From an uncultured Eubacteriales bacterium (GTDB taxonomy: Bacteria; Bacillota; Clostridia; Oscillospirales; Acutalibacteraceae), in the NCBI GenBank assembly GCA_900317765.1, contig ONID01000015.1:1-61319 (forward strand): a stretch of DNA of 61,319 nucleotides. Direction: 5' to 3'. Shown here one piece after another: positions 9,133-17,282 of this stretch (the stretch's first letter is position 1; every line of letters begins with the position of its first letter). Made by a program: the position numbers and the translations under genes. The notes beneath the pieces are model-generated. The model did not search any database. It was not told the DNA's origin and was given only the letters and a program-made list of their open reading frames with translations.

Positions 9133-10251
9133 TTGGAAAAATATCTCAGAGCCTATGCCGAGGTTGACCTTGCAGCCATAGGACATAATATTGCAGAGGT
9201 CAGAAAAAACGTCGGCAAGGACGTAAAAATCTGCGCCGTCATCAAGGCGGACGCGTACGGTCACGGCGCCGTCGCCGTGGGGCGTTATCTGGAGAACGCG
9301 GTGGAGTATTTTGCCGTTGCCACGGTGGACGAGGCAATTGAGTTGCGCGAAGCCGGAATCAAGCTGCCGATTATCATACTATCGTATGTCTCTCCGAGCC
9401 GGTACGACGAGGTCGTGCAGTACGACGTGACGCAGACGGTCTATTCGCTTGAAACCGCGGAACTTCTGGCGGAAGCGGCGCAGGCACAGGGAAAGACCGC
9501 AAAGGCACATGTCGCTCTCGACACGGGAATGTCCCGCATCGGCTTTATGCTCAACGAACAGAGCGCGGACGACATCCGAAAAATCAGTCTCCTGCCGCAT
9601 CTGGAATTAGAAGGGATGTTTACGCATTTTTCCTGCGCCGATATGTACGACAAGACGTACAGCCAGATGCAGATGGAAAAGTACGACCGCATGTGCGAAA
9701 TGCTGGACGAGCGGAATGTCGTCATTCCCATCAAGCATATCTGCAACAGTGCGGGTATCATGGAGTTTGACAGCCACCGTTTTCAGATGGTGCGGTCGGG
9801 AATTATTACATACGGTCTGTACCCCTCGGAAGAGGTAGACAAGAAGGCGCTTGATCTGCGTCCTGCGATGAGTTTCCGCAGCCACGTGGTCAACGTCCAT
9901 ACCGTTCCCGCCGGCGTGGGCGTCAGTTACGGGGCAACCTTCGTGACGAAGGAGCCGACACGCATTGCCACTGTGTCGGTGGGATATGCCGACGGCTATC
10001 CGAGAGCGCTCTCCAACAAAGGACGCGTGCTCATTCACGGACAGTTCGCTCCCGTGCTGGGAAGAGTCTGCATGGATCAGATTATGGTGGATATTTCCCA
10101 TATTGACAATGTTCGGATCGAGGACGTCGTCACCCTCTTCGGCGGGGACGGTGATCAGTTTATCCCGGTGGAGGAACCCGCCGATATGTCGGCTTCCTTC
10201 AATTATGAATTTGTGTGCAGCCTGAGCAGAAGGGTTACGCGGGTATATTGA
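9133..10251 (+). CDS. alr: Alanine racemase
   Basis: 372 residues, normal length. It converts L- to D-alanine for peptidoglycan, using PLP. The PLP lysine is Lys38 in VIKADAYGHG and the second catalytic base is Tyr266 in GVSYGATF; VGYADGYPR and GRVCMDQIMVD are further signatures. The start is TTG 9133 (LEKYLRAYAEVDLAAIGHN), preceded by AAAGAAG near 9118. It follows the lipid kinase by 48 nt on the same strand. The VanX-like D-Ala-D-Ala dipeptidase at 45.5 kb acts on a product of the same branch of wall metabolism. Confidence 0.96.
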   Translation: MEKYLRAYAEVDLAAIGHNIAEVRKNVGKDVKICAVIKADAYGHGAVAVGRYLENAVEYFAVATVDEAIELREAGIKLPIIILSYVSPSRYDEVVQYDVTQTVYSLETAELLAEAAQAQGKTAKAHVALDTGMSRIGFMLNEQSADDIRKISLLPHLELEGMFTHFSCADMYDKTYSQMQMEKYDRMCEMLDERNVVIPIKHICNSAGIMEFDSHRFQMVRSGIITYGLYPSEEVDKKALDLRPAMSFRSHVVNVHTVPAGVGVSYGATFVTKEPTRIATVSVGYADGYPRALSNKGRVLIHGQFAPVLGRVCMDQIMVDISHIDNVRIEDVVTLFGGDGDQFIPVEEPADMSASFNYEFVCSLSRRVTRVY

Positions 10252-10260
10252 AATTTCCTG

Positions 10261-10290
10261 TTGACAATACTATACCCGATATGGTAAAAT
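10261..10290 (+). promoter_or_regulatory. Promoter of the DUF1292 gene
   Basis: TTGACA (10261-10266) and TAAAAT (10285-10290) with an 18-bp spacer, beginning 10 nt after the alr stop codon. Confidence 0.65.
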
Positions 10291-10368
10291 CATCTTTGAA
10301 ATGCGCCGAACAGGGAATGATGGTGCATTATCCGCGCAAAAACTGCGCCGAAAGGAAGGTATACGGAC

Positions 10369-10689
10369 ATGAATGATGAAAATATCGATATCTTTGACGA
10401 AGAAGAAGTGGACGAAGAAGAACTGGATAATCTGGTTTATCTCTGCGACGAGGACGGCAACGAAGTTGCCTTTGAGTATCTCGATTCGGTAGAATACAAA
10501 GGCGACGAATACGTAGTGCTGGTTTCTACTGACGAGGACGACGACGAGGTCGTTATTCTCAAGGTCGAGCCTACTCCCGACGAGGAGGAGGAAGAGGACT
10601 TCGTTACCGTGGAGAGCGAAGAAGTCGCACAGGCTGTCTTCAACATCTTCAAGGAGAGAAACAAGGATTATTTCAACTTTGCCGAGTAA
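10369..10689 (+). CDS. DUF1292 (YrzB-like) small acidic protein
   Basis: 106 residues, extremely acidic: long Asp/Glu runs at both ends flank a DUF1292 core (LCDEDGNEVAFEYLDSVEYKG..YVVL). In Firmicutes YrzB-type proteins are usually encoded near alaS/yrrK; the function is not known. It is a single cytoplasmic domain without membrane segment. GAAAGGAAGG lies before ATG 10369. Own promoter and terminator make it a monocistronic unit here. Confidence 0.85.
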   Translation: MNDENIDIFDEEEVDEEELDNLVYLCDEDGNEVAFEYLDSVEYKGDEYVVLVSTDEDDDEVVILKVEPTPDEEEEEDFVTVESEEVAQAVFNIFKERNKDYFNFAE

Positions 10690-10710
10690 TTGTCAGAAAA
10701 CCAAAAAAAG

Positions 10711-10755
10711 ACCGTGCCGCATGCGCTTTATGACATGAGGCACGGTTTTATTTTT
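10711..10755 (+). terminator. Terminator between the DUF1292 gene and the convergent DUF4956 gene
   Basis: ACCGTGCC (10711-10718) pairs with GGCACGGT (10739-10746), followed by TTTATTTTT. An A-run (AAAAAAAG) on the other side lets it act in both directions. Confidence 0.85.
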
Positions 10756-10767
10756 GCATAGCAGAGA

Positions 10768-11430
10768 TTATTCGGCGTAGTCGCCGTTGTAGTTGACCAG
10801 AGCAGCGCTCTCCACACCTTCTATCTTGGTGATTTTCTCAACAAAATGATCGTCGATGGCGTTGTCCTTGACTTCGATGATCGTTTCCACGCCGGCTTTG
10901 CCGACCGTGCGGTTGCGGATCTTGCCTTTGACGTCTGCGATCGCCTTGTCTATCTCGTCTGTGACGGAAACGTCATAGCGAACAATTACGAGATAAAGCT
11001 TTTCGCTGTCGCTGAGCTTGCACATGATCATGCAGAATATGGTGATGATGATAACGCATATCAGCGCAAAGATGTACTGCTTGGCGCCGATGATGATTCC
11101 CATGGAGATGGCCCAGAAGAGGTACATCAGATCAACGGGGTCCTTCACCACTGTGCGGAATCGGATGATGGAGAGAGCGCCGACCATACCGAGCGACAGC
11201 ACGGGATTAGCTGTGATGGTGAATATAATGACAGTGGTGATGAGCGTCATCAGGATGAGCGACATGTTGAAGTTGTGGCTGTATGCGACGCCGTTGTAGG
11301 TTTTTTTGTATACAAAATAAATGATCAGTCCCACCAGAATGGAGAATACCAGCGCCAACACATATTCGATGGGGGAAGTCAATTGAAACTGGGCTAAGAA
11401 TTTGTTTTTGAATACATCAGTAAAAGTCAT
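10768..11430 (-). CDS. DUF4956 domain membrane protein
   Basis: 220 residues with four hydrophobic helices in the N-terminal 145 residues, including the family signature NPVLSLGMVGALSIIRFRT (residues about 76-95), then a soluble alpha/beta tail of about 75 residues. DUF4956 proteins are membrane proteins of unknown mechanism that are very often encoded next to VTC-domain proteins, as here (3-nt gap after the upstream VTC gene). I infer a joint role in polyphosphate or related anionic polymer handling at the membrane. Translation is probably coupled to the VTC gene. Confidence 0.88.
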   Translation of the reverse strand: MTFTDVFKNKFLAQFQLTSPIEYVLALVFSILVGLIIYFVYKKTYNGVAYSHNFNMSLILMTLITTVIIFTITANPVLSLGMVGALSIIRFRTVVKDPVDLMYLFWAISMGIIIGAKQYIFALICVIIITIFCMIMCKLSDSEKLYLVIVRYDVSVTDEIDKAIADVKGKIRNRTVGKAGVETIIEVKDNAIDDHFVEKITKIEGVESAALVNYNGDYAE

Positions 11431-11433
11431 GAT

Positions 11434-12189
11434 TTAGTAAACAACCTTTCCTAAATAATTTGACTGCGCCATGCAGCAGAGAGAATATTTTGATTCGGCT
11501 GACTGCCAGAGACTCAGCTTCTTTGAGCGGAGCAACCGTCGGATGAACTGGGGAAGATAATCGTCGTATTTGACCTCTAAAATCATCTTGCCGTTCTCGT
11601 AAGCCGGAACGGTGGGGAGGTGAGGGTCAAATATGCTGCCTGTCGACTGACCTGCCCGCAGGTTCATGTCAAAGGTCATGCGGACATTGCCCTCGTCGCA
11701 GATGAACACCTCTCGGTCGTAGTCCACCACCACCTGCGGACGGAGGATTCTGCACGCGCAGTCTATGCAGCCCATCCGGAGAGCGCGGTTTTTTTCCGAT
11801 GCGGCGTTCGCGCGGTCGTGAAGAATCATGTCGCTGACGAACCCGAAGTCCCCCCTGATAATGCTGTCGCACTGTTCGCGGGTGATGAGGGAGGACTTTT
11901 TGGAGATGTAGCTGTCGAATTTATCCTTGATCTCGAACTTGATCACATCGTCCTTGCAGTCGTAAATCCGGATACGGTATTTCCTTCTGCGGCTCTGTCC
12001 GGCGTTCTTCTGGTTGAAGTCAGCCATATAGATGTCGTCGAGGTACAGACTTCTGATAAAATATTTGCCGTCGTTTCCGTGCTCGTCGTGCCGCATGAAG
12101 CACAACGCACGACTGCGAAGCTCGAGATATTGGGCGTAGGAGATGCTGTACTTCAGCTCGTGACGCAGCCCGTGTGTTTTGTAGCGCAA
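11434..12189 (-). CDS. VTC domain protein (polyphosphate polymerase-like)
   Basis: 251 residues, matching the bacterial VTC catalytic tunnel fold: RHELKYSIS at the start, YFIRSLYLDD, RRRKYRIRIYD and later EVKYDDYLPQFIR supply the basic and acidic residues that line the nucleotide-triphosphate tunnel in yeast Vtc4. Homologues are annotated as polyphosphate polymerase domain proteins. No transmembrane segment is present, so the partner DUF4956 protein, encoded 3 nt downstream, may provide the membrane anchor (inference). The start is TTG 12189 with AGGTGA 5 nt before it on the minus strand. Confidence 0.87.
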   Translation of the reverse strand: MRYKTHGLRHELKYSISYAQYLELRSRALCFMRHDEHGNDGKYFIRSLYLDDIYMADFNQKNAGQSRRRKYRIRIYDCKDDVIKFEIKDKFDSYISKKSSLITREQCDSIIRGDFGFVSDMILHDRANAASEKNRALRMGCIDCACRILRPQVVVDYDREVFICDEGNVRMTFDMNLRAGQSTGSIFDPHLPTVPAYENGKMILEVKYDDYLPQFIRRLLRSKKLSLWQSAESKYSLCCMAQSNYLGKVVY

Positions 12190-12273
12190 AAGCTGTCACC
12201 TGCCTTTGTCTGTCGATTGATTGCATTGGAAATTATTGCAGTATGAATAATTTAAAAAGCGCTTATTAAAATA

Positions 12274-12301
12274 ATTATATCACAATTCAATACAATGTCA
12301 A
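12274..12301 (-). promoter_or_regulatory. Promoter of the VTC-DUF4956 operon
   Basis: On the minus strand TTGACA (12301-12296) and TATAAT (12279-12274) with a 16-bp spacer, about 80 nt before the VTC start. Confidence 0.7.
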
Positions 12302-12423
12302 TGGTGCAAGTGGAAATGTGATAATATTTTGGCGTTTTCCATAAAGGATTGGTTATTTTGCTAAAATGCAATACTTCTTTTTTGGTATGTTTGAAGTTAT
12401 TTGCCAAAATGAATAAAAACATC

Positions 12424-12452
12424 TTGACATCAGCGCTTTAAAGTGCTATACT
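12424..12452 (+). promoter_or_regulatory. Promoter of the ABC importer operon
   Basis: TTGACA (12424-12429), 17-bp spacer, TATACT (12447-12452); start codon 55 nt downstream. The rest of the 316-nt gap between the VTC and importer genes is AT-rich and holds only these two divergent promoters. Confidence 0.8.
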
Positions 12453-12506
12453 CACTATCAGCACTCAACGGGATAACCCGTGAGTTATTTTTCAGGAGGT
12501 AGAAAC

Positions 12507-13490
12507 ATGAAATTCAAGAGAATTCTCGCGTCCGTGCTCTCTTGCGCACTGATCGCAACATCACTCATGGCTGTAACAGGCTGTAACGATGAAAACACCA
12601 AGAAGGAAGACGGCACCTACACCGTCGGTATCTGCCAGCTCGTGCAGCATCCCGCCCTTGACGCTGCTACTGAGGGCTTCAAGAAAGCTCTTACCGAGAA
12701 GCTGGGCGACAAGGTGAAGTTTGATGAGCAGAACGCTTCCGGCGATTCCGCTACCTGCACCACCATTGTCAATCAGTTCAAGTCTTCCAACGTCGATCTG
12801 ATTATGGCCAACGCAACGCCTGCGCTTCAGGCAGCAGCTTCTGCCACTGCTGATATTCCGATTCTTGCCACTTCTATCACCGAGTACGGCGTGGCCCTCG
12901 GTATTGACGGCTTCAGCGGCAAGACCGGCATCAACGTTTCCGGTACATCCGACCTTGCCCCTCTCGACAAGCAGGCAGCTATGTTTACAGAGCTTCTCCC
13001 CGAAGCTAAGAAGGTCGGCATTGTCTACTGCTCCAACGAAGCTAACTCCAAGTACCAGGTTAACGTTGTCAAGGCTGAGCTTGAAAAGGCTGGTATCACA
13101 GTGACCGAATACAGCTTTGCTGACTCCAACGATATTGCACAGGTTGTCACGAAGGCTTGCGAAGAGATGGACGCTCTTTATATTCCCACCGATAACAAGT
13201 GCGCTGACAATGCAGAGCTGATCAACAGCATTGCCGAGCCTGCCAAGAAGCCGATCATTGCCGGTGAAGAAGGCATCTGCAAGGGCTGCGGTATCGCTAC
13301 CCTTTCTATCAGCTATTCCACCATCGGTTACAACACCGGTTTGATGGCATATGAGATTCTTGTCAACGGCAAGAACCCGGGCGAAATGGCAATTGAATAT
13401 GACAATGCGCCTGTATACAAGTATGCTCCCGCGCGCTGCGAGGCTCTTGGTATTAATGTTCCCGAAAGCTACGAGGCAATTGCTGAGTAA
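12507..13490 (+). CDS. ABC transporter substrate-binding lipoprotein (ABC_sub_bind/TrpX-like family)
   Basis: 327 residues. The signal peptide ends in a lipobox (AVTG-C), so the mature protein is lipid-anchored outside the membrane. The fold matches the ABC_sub_bind family: VGICQLVQHPALDAATEGFK at the mature N-terminus, FDEQNASGD, and ALYIPTDN in the second lobe. Related systems in streptococci (TrpXYZ) take up tryptophan or aromatic compounds; here the ligand is unproven and no T-box precedes the operon. AGGAGGT supports ATG 12507. First gene of a three-gene importer operon. Confidence 0.9.
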   Translation: MKFKRILASVLSCALIATSLMAVTGCNDENTKKEDGTYTVGICQLVQHPALDAATEGFKKALTEKLGDKVKFDEQNASGDSATCTTIVNQFKSSNVDLIMANATPALQAAASATADIPILATSITEYGVALGIDGFSGKTGINVSGTSDLAPLDKQAAMFTELLPEAKKVGIVYCSNEANSKYQVNVVKAELEKAGITVTEYSFADSNDIAQVVTKACEEMDALYIPTDNKCADNAELINSIAEPAKKPIIAGEEGICKGCGIATLSISYSTIGYNTGLMAYEILVNGKNPGEMAIEYDNAPVYKYAPARCEALGINVPESYEAIAE

Positions 13491-13529
13491 TTGTAGGAAA
13501 AACACAATTCAATAACAAAAATTTGTTAA

Positions 13530-13572
13530 AAATCTGCGGTAGGGTGTTCAAAAAACGCCTTATCGCTGATTT
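13530..13572 (+). terminator. Intercistronic hairpin between binding protein and permease genes
   Basis: AAATCTGCGGTA (13530-13541) pairs with TATCGCTGATTT (13561-13572) with two mismatches, enclosing GGTG/CGCC. A short T-run follows. Such partial terminators often keep binding-protein mRNA in excess over permease mRNA; that role is inferred. Confidence 0.45.
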
Positions 13573-13617
13573 TGGTATTTATCCATTCATTATTAATCGA
13601 AAGGAAGTTGGTTTTCT

Positions 13618-14538
13618 GTGCCATTCTTAAATGCTATGCCGGGTGCGATAACGCAGGGCATCATCTGGGGTATAATGGCAATAGGCGTGTACCTCACCTT
13701 TAAAATTCTCGATGTAGCCGATCTTTCAGTGGACGGTTCCTTTGCCACAGGCGGCGCCGTGCTGGTTTCAATGGTGACCGCCGGACAAAATCTTTATCTT
13801 GCTATGTTTTGCGCGTTTCTCGCAGGCTGTGCCGCGGGTCTTGCGACAGGTATTTTCCACACCAAATTCGGTATACCGGCGATTCTTGCAGGTATCCTTA
13901 CACAGCTCGGACTTTACTCCATCAATCTGAGAATTCAGTCGGATATGGCAAACCTGCCGCTTCCATATTTGAAGTACCACTATCCCATTACGCTGAGAAA
14001 CATCAATGAATCTCTGATTATCTGCTCGGTGATCGCGGTTGCGCTAATCGCTGTGCTTTACTGGTTCTTTGGCACGGAGAGGGGGCATTCTCTCCGCGTT
14101 ACCGGAAGCAATCTCGATATGGCCCGTGCCAACGGCATCAACACCGATAACAACAAGATTCTCGGCATTATTCTTTCCAACGGCATCGTCGCTTTTTCGG
14201 GCGGAATGCTTTCCCAGTATCAGGGCTTCTGTGACGTCAACATGGGAAGAGGCGCGATTGTTATCGGTCTGGCAGCCGTCATTATAGGCGAGGTCATCTT
14301 TGGAAAGATATTCCATAATTTTGCCCTTCGTTTGCTTGCCACCATTTTTGGAGGAATCGTTTACTATATCGTCATTACGATTGTGCTCAATTTCGGCATG
14401 AAGGCAAACGACCTCAAGCTCTTTACGGCACTTGTAGTTGGTCTGTTCCTCGGCATTCCCTATTGGAAAGCGCAGCTCACACAAAAATTCAGCAAAAAGA
14501 CCTATTCCGAGAAAGAGGAGGTAATCGAAAATGCTTGA
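13618..14538 (+). CDS. ABC transporter permease (branched-chain amino acid/TrpY-like type)
   Basis: 306 residues, eight or so transmembrane helices, BPD_transp_2 type as in LivH/TrpY-like permeases: GIIWGIMAIGVYLTFKILDV at the start and ADLSVDGSFATGGA, a strong family block. It forms the membrane channel for the importer with the binding lipoprotein and the downstream ATPase. The start is GTG 13618 with AAAGGAAG about 10 nt upstream. It overlaps the ATPase gene by 8 nt, indicating translational coupling. Confidence 0.92.
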   Translation: MPFLNAMPGAITQGIIWGIMAIGVYLTFKILDVADLSVDGSFATGGAVLVSMVTAGQNLYLAMFCAFLAGCAAGLATGIFHTKFGIPAILAGILTQLGLYSINLRIQSDMANLPLPYLKYHYPITLRNINESLIICSVIAVALIAVLYWFFGTERGHSLRVTGSNLDMARANGINTDNNKILGIILSNGIVAFSGGMLSQYQGFCDVNMGRGAIVIGLAAVIIGEVIFGKIFHNFALRLLATIFGGIVYYIVITIVLNFGMKANDLKLFTALVVGLFLGIPYWKAQLTQKFSKKTYSEKEEVIENA

Positions 14539-15328
14539 AGTCAAAGGACTTTATAAAACCTTCAACCCCGGTTCGGTCAATGAAAAGAAGGCGTTGAGCG
14601 GCATCGACCTCACACTGAACGACGGCGATTTTGTGACCGTCATCGGCGGCAACGGCGCAGGTAAATCCACCATGCTCAACATGATCGCAGGCGTTTATCC
14701 GGTGGACAGCGGTACCATTACCATTGACGGCATCAACGTCACCAAGCTTTCGGAGCACAAAAGGGCAAAATACATCGGCAGAGTATTCCAGGATCCCCGA
14801 ATGGGTACCGCCGCGGATATGTGGCTGGAGGAAAATCTCGCTATCGCCAACCGCCGCGGCAAGTTCCGCGGTCTGAACTGGGCGATCTCCGGCAAGGAGC
14901 GCAAGGAATTCAAGGAAATGCTTGCCAAGCTCGACTTAGGTCTGGAAAACCGACTCACCACCAAGGTGGGACTTCTCTCCGGCGGTCAGCGCCAGGCCGT
15001 TACGCTGCTCATGGCGGTCATGAATCATCCGAAGCTCCTGCTGCTCGACGAGCACACGGCTGCTCTCGACCCGAAAACAGCCAAGAACGTGCTTGACCTT
15101 TCGGACAAATTCATCGAGGAAAACCATCTGACCGCGCTGATGGTAACCCACAACATGCGCGACGCCATCGCCCACGGCAACCGCCTTATCATGATGAACG
15201 AGGGCAGAATCATTCTCGACGTCAGAGGTGAGGAAAAGAAGAACCTCACAGTGGAGGAGCTTCTGGAAGAATTTGCAAAGCTCAGCGGTTCGGAATTTGC
15301 CAACGACCGCGCATTGCTTTCCAACTGA
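14531..15328 (+). CDS. ABC transporter ATP-binding protein
   Basis: 265 residues, a single complete nucleotide-binding domain: Walker A GGNGAGKST (near 39-47), Q-loop in RVFQDPRMG, signature LLSGGQRQAV, Walker B LLLLDEHTAALDP and the switch His in MVTHNM. It drives the importer encoded by the two upstream genes. The Walker B sequence ends in DEHTAALDP, common for this TrpZ/YufO-type subgroup. It starts at ATG 14531 inside the permease gene and is followed by the palindromic element at 15333. Confidence 0.95.
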   Translation: MLEVKGLYKTFNPGSVNEKKALSGIDLTLNDGDFVTVIGGNGAGKSTMLNMIAGVYPVDSGTITIDGINVTKLSEHKRAKYIGRVFQDPRMGTAADMWLEENLAIANRRGKFRGLNWAISGKERKEFKEMLAKLDLGLENRLTTKVGLLSGGQRQAVTLLMAVMNHPKLLLLDEHTAALDPKTAKNVLDLSDKFIEENHLTALMVTHNMRDAIAHGNRLIMMNEGRIILDVRGEEKKNLTVEELLEEFAKLSGSEFANDRALLSN

Positions 15329-15332
15329 TCAT

Positions 15333-15491
15333 ATACTAATTGTCAACCAAAAGAAGACATTCTTTGCGGTCTATTTCGCGTCCTGCTTCGTCTTCCTCCT
15401 AGGCAGGCGCCAGCCTGCCGTCGTCGTCATCCTCGCATGACACGAAATATCCTCGCAAATCCTTTGTCTACTTTCAATCGCCAATTAGTAT
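15333..15491. repeat. 159-bp imperfect palindrome (MITE-like element or large RNA hairpin)
   Basis: The ends are ATACTAATTG and CAATTAGTAT. The two arms, about 75 nt each, stay similar along most of their length when one is reverse-complemented (shared blocks include AGAC, TTTGCG, TATTTCG, GTC.TGC). The centre is a perfect hairpin GGCAGGC-GCCA-GCCTGCC (15402-15419). No protein is encoded. It lies 4 nt after the ABC ATPase stop. Either a non-autonomous mobile element or a very long transcript-end hairpin. Confidence 0.65.
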
Positions 15492-15527
15492 TAGGTTTGT
15501 GTTTGTATCCTGAAATAAAAAATAAAA

Positions 15528-15589
15528 AAGCCCGGCAGTTTATTTGTTTTCGTTATTCGTTGACAGCATAAAGTACTGTCCGGGCTTTT
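15528..15589 (+). terminator. Terminator-like hairpin before the GH114-like gene
   Basis: AAGCCCGGCAGT (15528-15539) pairs with ACTGTCCGGGCTT with one bulge (15575-15587), followed by TTGATTT; A-runs precede it. It probably ends the ABC importer transcript in + orientation. The gap 15329-15612 holds this and the palindrome. Confidence 0.6.
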
Positions 15590-15612
15590 GATTTAAAAAG
15601 GAAAGGATCATA

Positions 15613-17208
15613 ATGAAAAGAATTACTGCAATACTGTTAGTGGTGATCATGATGACTTCGGTTCTGTCTTCCTGCGGTTCGGATGAAAAGGGGAACGTCA
15701 TTGACATTCCCGTTGTCAAAAAACCGACCTACATGATCTATTACGGAGAGGTAAACGAAGCCGTTGTAGAAAACGCGAAACAATACGATTTAGCCATTCT
15801 TCATCCGAGACAGGGCAATCTCACAAGGGAACAGGTGGAGGAAATACAGTCGACCGGCACGAAGGTGCTGGGATATATCGCCATCGGCGAGGACCTGCGC
15901 ACGGCTGGAAAAACCGCCGAAGAAATGCTGGCGGAAGAGCGCTTCACAGGGGACGGGACAGGTCCCAAAGTCGACGCACGCACAGAGGGGGAGACCTCTC
16001 TCAAAGCCGCCGATATAAAAGGAGTGACTTCACCGGCCGGTTCCGGATTTGCGTCGTATTACCTGGATGACAACGACCGCGACGGAAAACCGGATTTCAA
16101 TCCCTATTTCACATGCGCATACACCAACATCGGCGACCCGAACTGGTATGAAGTGCTGGACAATATGAAATTCGACGGTGAAGACAATGTTCCGGGCATC
16201 AGGGAGATTCTTACCACCGAATACGGAAGAGGTCTTGGATGTGACGGGCTGTTCCTGGATACCGTTGACACATGTGCGCCGAACGGTTACACTTCGGATG
16301 AAGATCCGGGAAGAACAAGGTTTGAATGGACTGCGCCGGGTGTGAAGGACTTCATGGCAAGGGTGAAGCAGAATTACCCTGACAAGCTCATCTGTCAGAA
16401 CCGAGGTCTGTTCTTCTACAATCATCTGCTGGAGCATTATCAATACTCTCCCCGTGAGAACGTTGATTATCTGTTCTATGAGAGCTACATGCTCGATTCA
16501 AGTCCGACACAGCTTTTCAATGAAGGATTCTTTGCCGACAACAAATTCAATCAGCTTCCGAAGCTCTCTGTTGAAGCGAGTTGCCCCGACGGATTTACCG
16601 TGCTTTCACTTGGATACGCTGAGGGCCCGGAAAAATACGGATTGAAAAAGGCGCTTGAAGGAAAAGGCGGTGAGGGAACTGCCATTCTGTGCGGAGAGAT
16701 AGCCGAGGCGGAAAATGTGGCGGGATTCTCTCATTATATCACCAATGCCAACCTGACCGAGATCAACGATTTTGTCATGAACAACCGCATTGACGGAGAC
16801 GATGACGAACCTGTCTGGAGCAGTGTATACAATAATTCCACCGAATGGCCCCCGCATGAACCGGAGCCGAGAGTGGGCATATCTGCTGCCGTTCCCGCTA
16901 AAGGCGGAGCAATGGTTTATTGGGATGTGGCTCTTGACAAGTCGGGTGTATCCTATGTGCTTTACTACAGCGACAAGCCGTTTGATTTTGCCGCAGATCC
17001 GGATCTGGAAAAAGCAGGCAAGATTCTGCTTAAACCATCTGTCACAGCCGAATACGAACAGGGACAATTCGACGCTCTGCCGTATCAGGCGGAGATAAAC
17101 GGTCTGGAAAGCGGCAAGGAATACTACCTGGTGATTCGTGCCGTTGACAGGTCTGAGAAACACAACACAGAACAGAACACGGTCTATCAGATCGTTACGC
17201 CAAACTAA
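15613..17208 (+). CDS. Secreted GH114-like (TM1410 family) glycosidase lipoprotein
   Basis: 531 residues. Signal peptide with lipobox SVLSS-C. The catalytic-type barrel begins at YMIYYGEVNEAVVE and runs to about residue 400, with DLAILHPRQGNLT, VLGYIAIGED and GLFLDTVDTCAPN; these fit the GH114/TM1410 family, whose characterised members cut alpha-1,4-galactosaminogalactan. The C-terminal about 110 residues look like a fibronectin type III domain (VGISAAVPAKGGAMVYWDVA, ..YYLVIRAVD). I infer an extracellular, membrane-anchored carbohydrate-active enzyme; the substrate is unproven. AAAGGA lies before ATG 15613. Confidence 0.75.
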   Translation: MKRITAILLVVIMMTSVLSSCGSDEKGNVIDIPVVKKPTYMIYYGEVNEAVVENAKQYDLAILHPRQGNLTREQVEEIQSTGTKVLGYIAIGEDLRTAGKTAEEMLAEERFTGDGTGPKVDARTEGETSLKAADIKGVTSPAGSGFASYYLDDNDRDGKPDFNPYFTCAYTNIGDPNWYEVLDNMKFDGEDNVPGIREILTTEYGRGLGCDGLFLDTVDTCAPNGYTSDEDPGRTRFEWTAPGVKDFMARVKQNYPDKLICQNRGLFFYNHLLEHYQYSPRENVDYLFYESYMLDSSPTQLFNEGFFADNKFNQLPKLSVEASCPDGFTVLSLGYAEGPEKYGLKKALEGKGGEGTAILCGEIAEAENVAGFSHYITNANLTEINDFVMNNRIDGDDDEPVWSSVYNNSTEWPPHEPEPRVGISAAVPAKGGAMVYWDVALDKSGVSYVLYYSDKPFDFAADPDLEKAGKILLKPSVTAEYEQGQFDALPYQAEINGLESGKEYYLVIRAVDRSEKHNTEQNTVYQIVTPN

Positions 17209-17224
17209 ACTAACATAAAAAATC

Positions 17225-17271
17225 AGCACAGCCCCTTGCGAAACATGATGCGTGGGACTGTGCTTTTGTTT
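17225..17271. terminator. Bidirectional terminator between convergent genes
   Basis: AGCACAG (17225-17231) pairs with CTGTGCT (17258-17264), with CCC/GGG next to it across one mismatch. TTTTGTTTT follows on the + strand and GATTTTTTAT on the minus strand, so it serves both the GH114-like gene and the repressor gene. Confidence 0.8.
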
Positions 17272-17282
17272 TGTGTGATACA

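Noticed and set aside
12301-12506. T-box or riboswitch before the ABC importer
   Set aside because: The promoter at 12424-12452 leaves a leader of only about 50 nt, too short for either.
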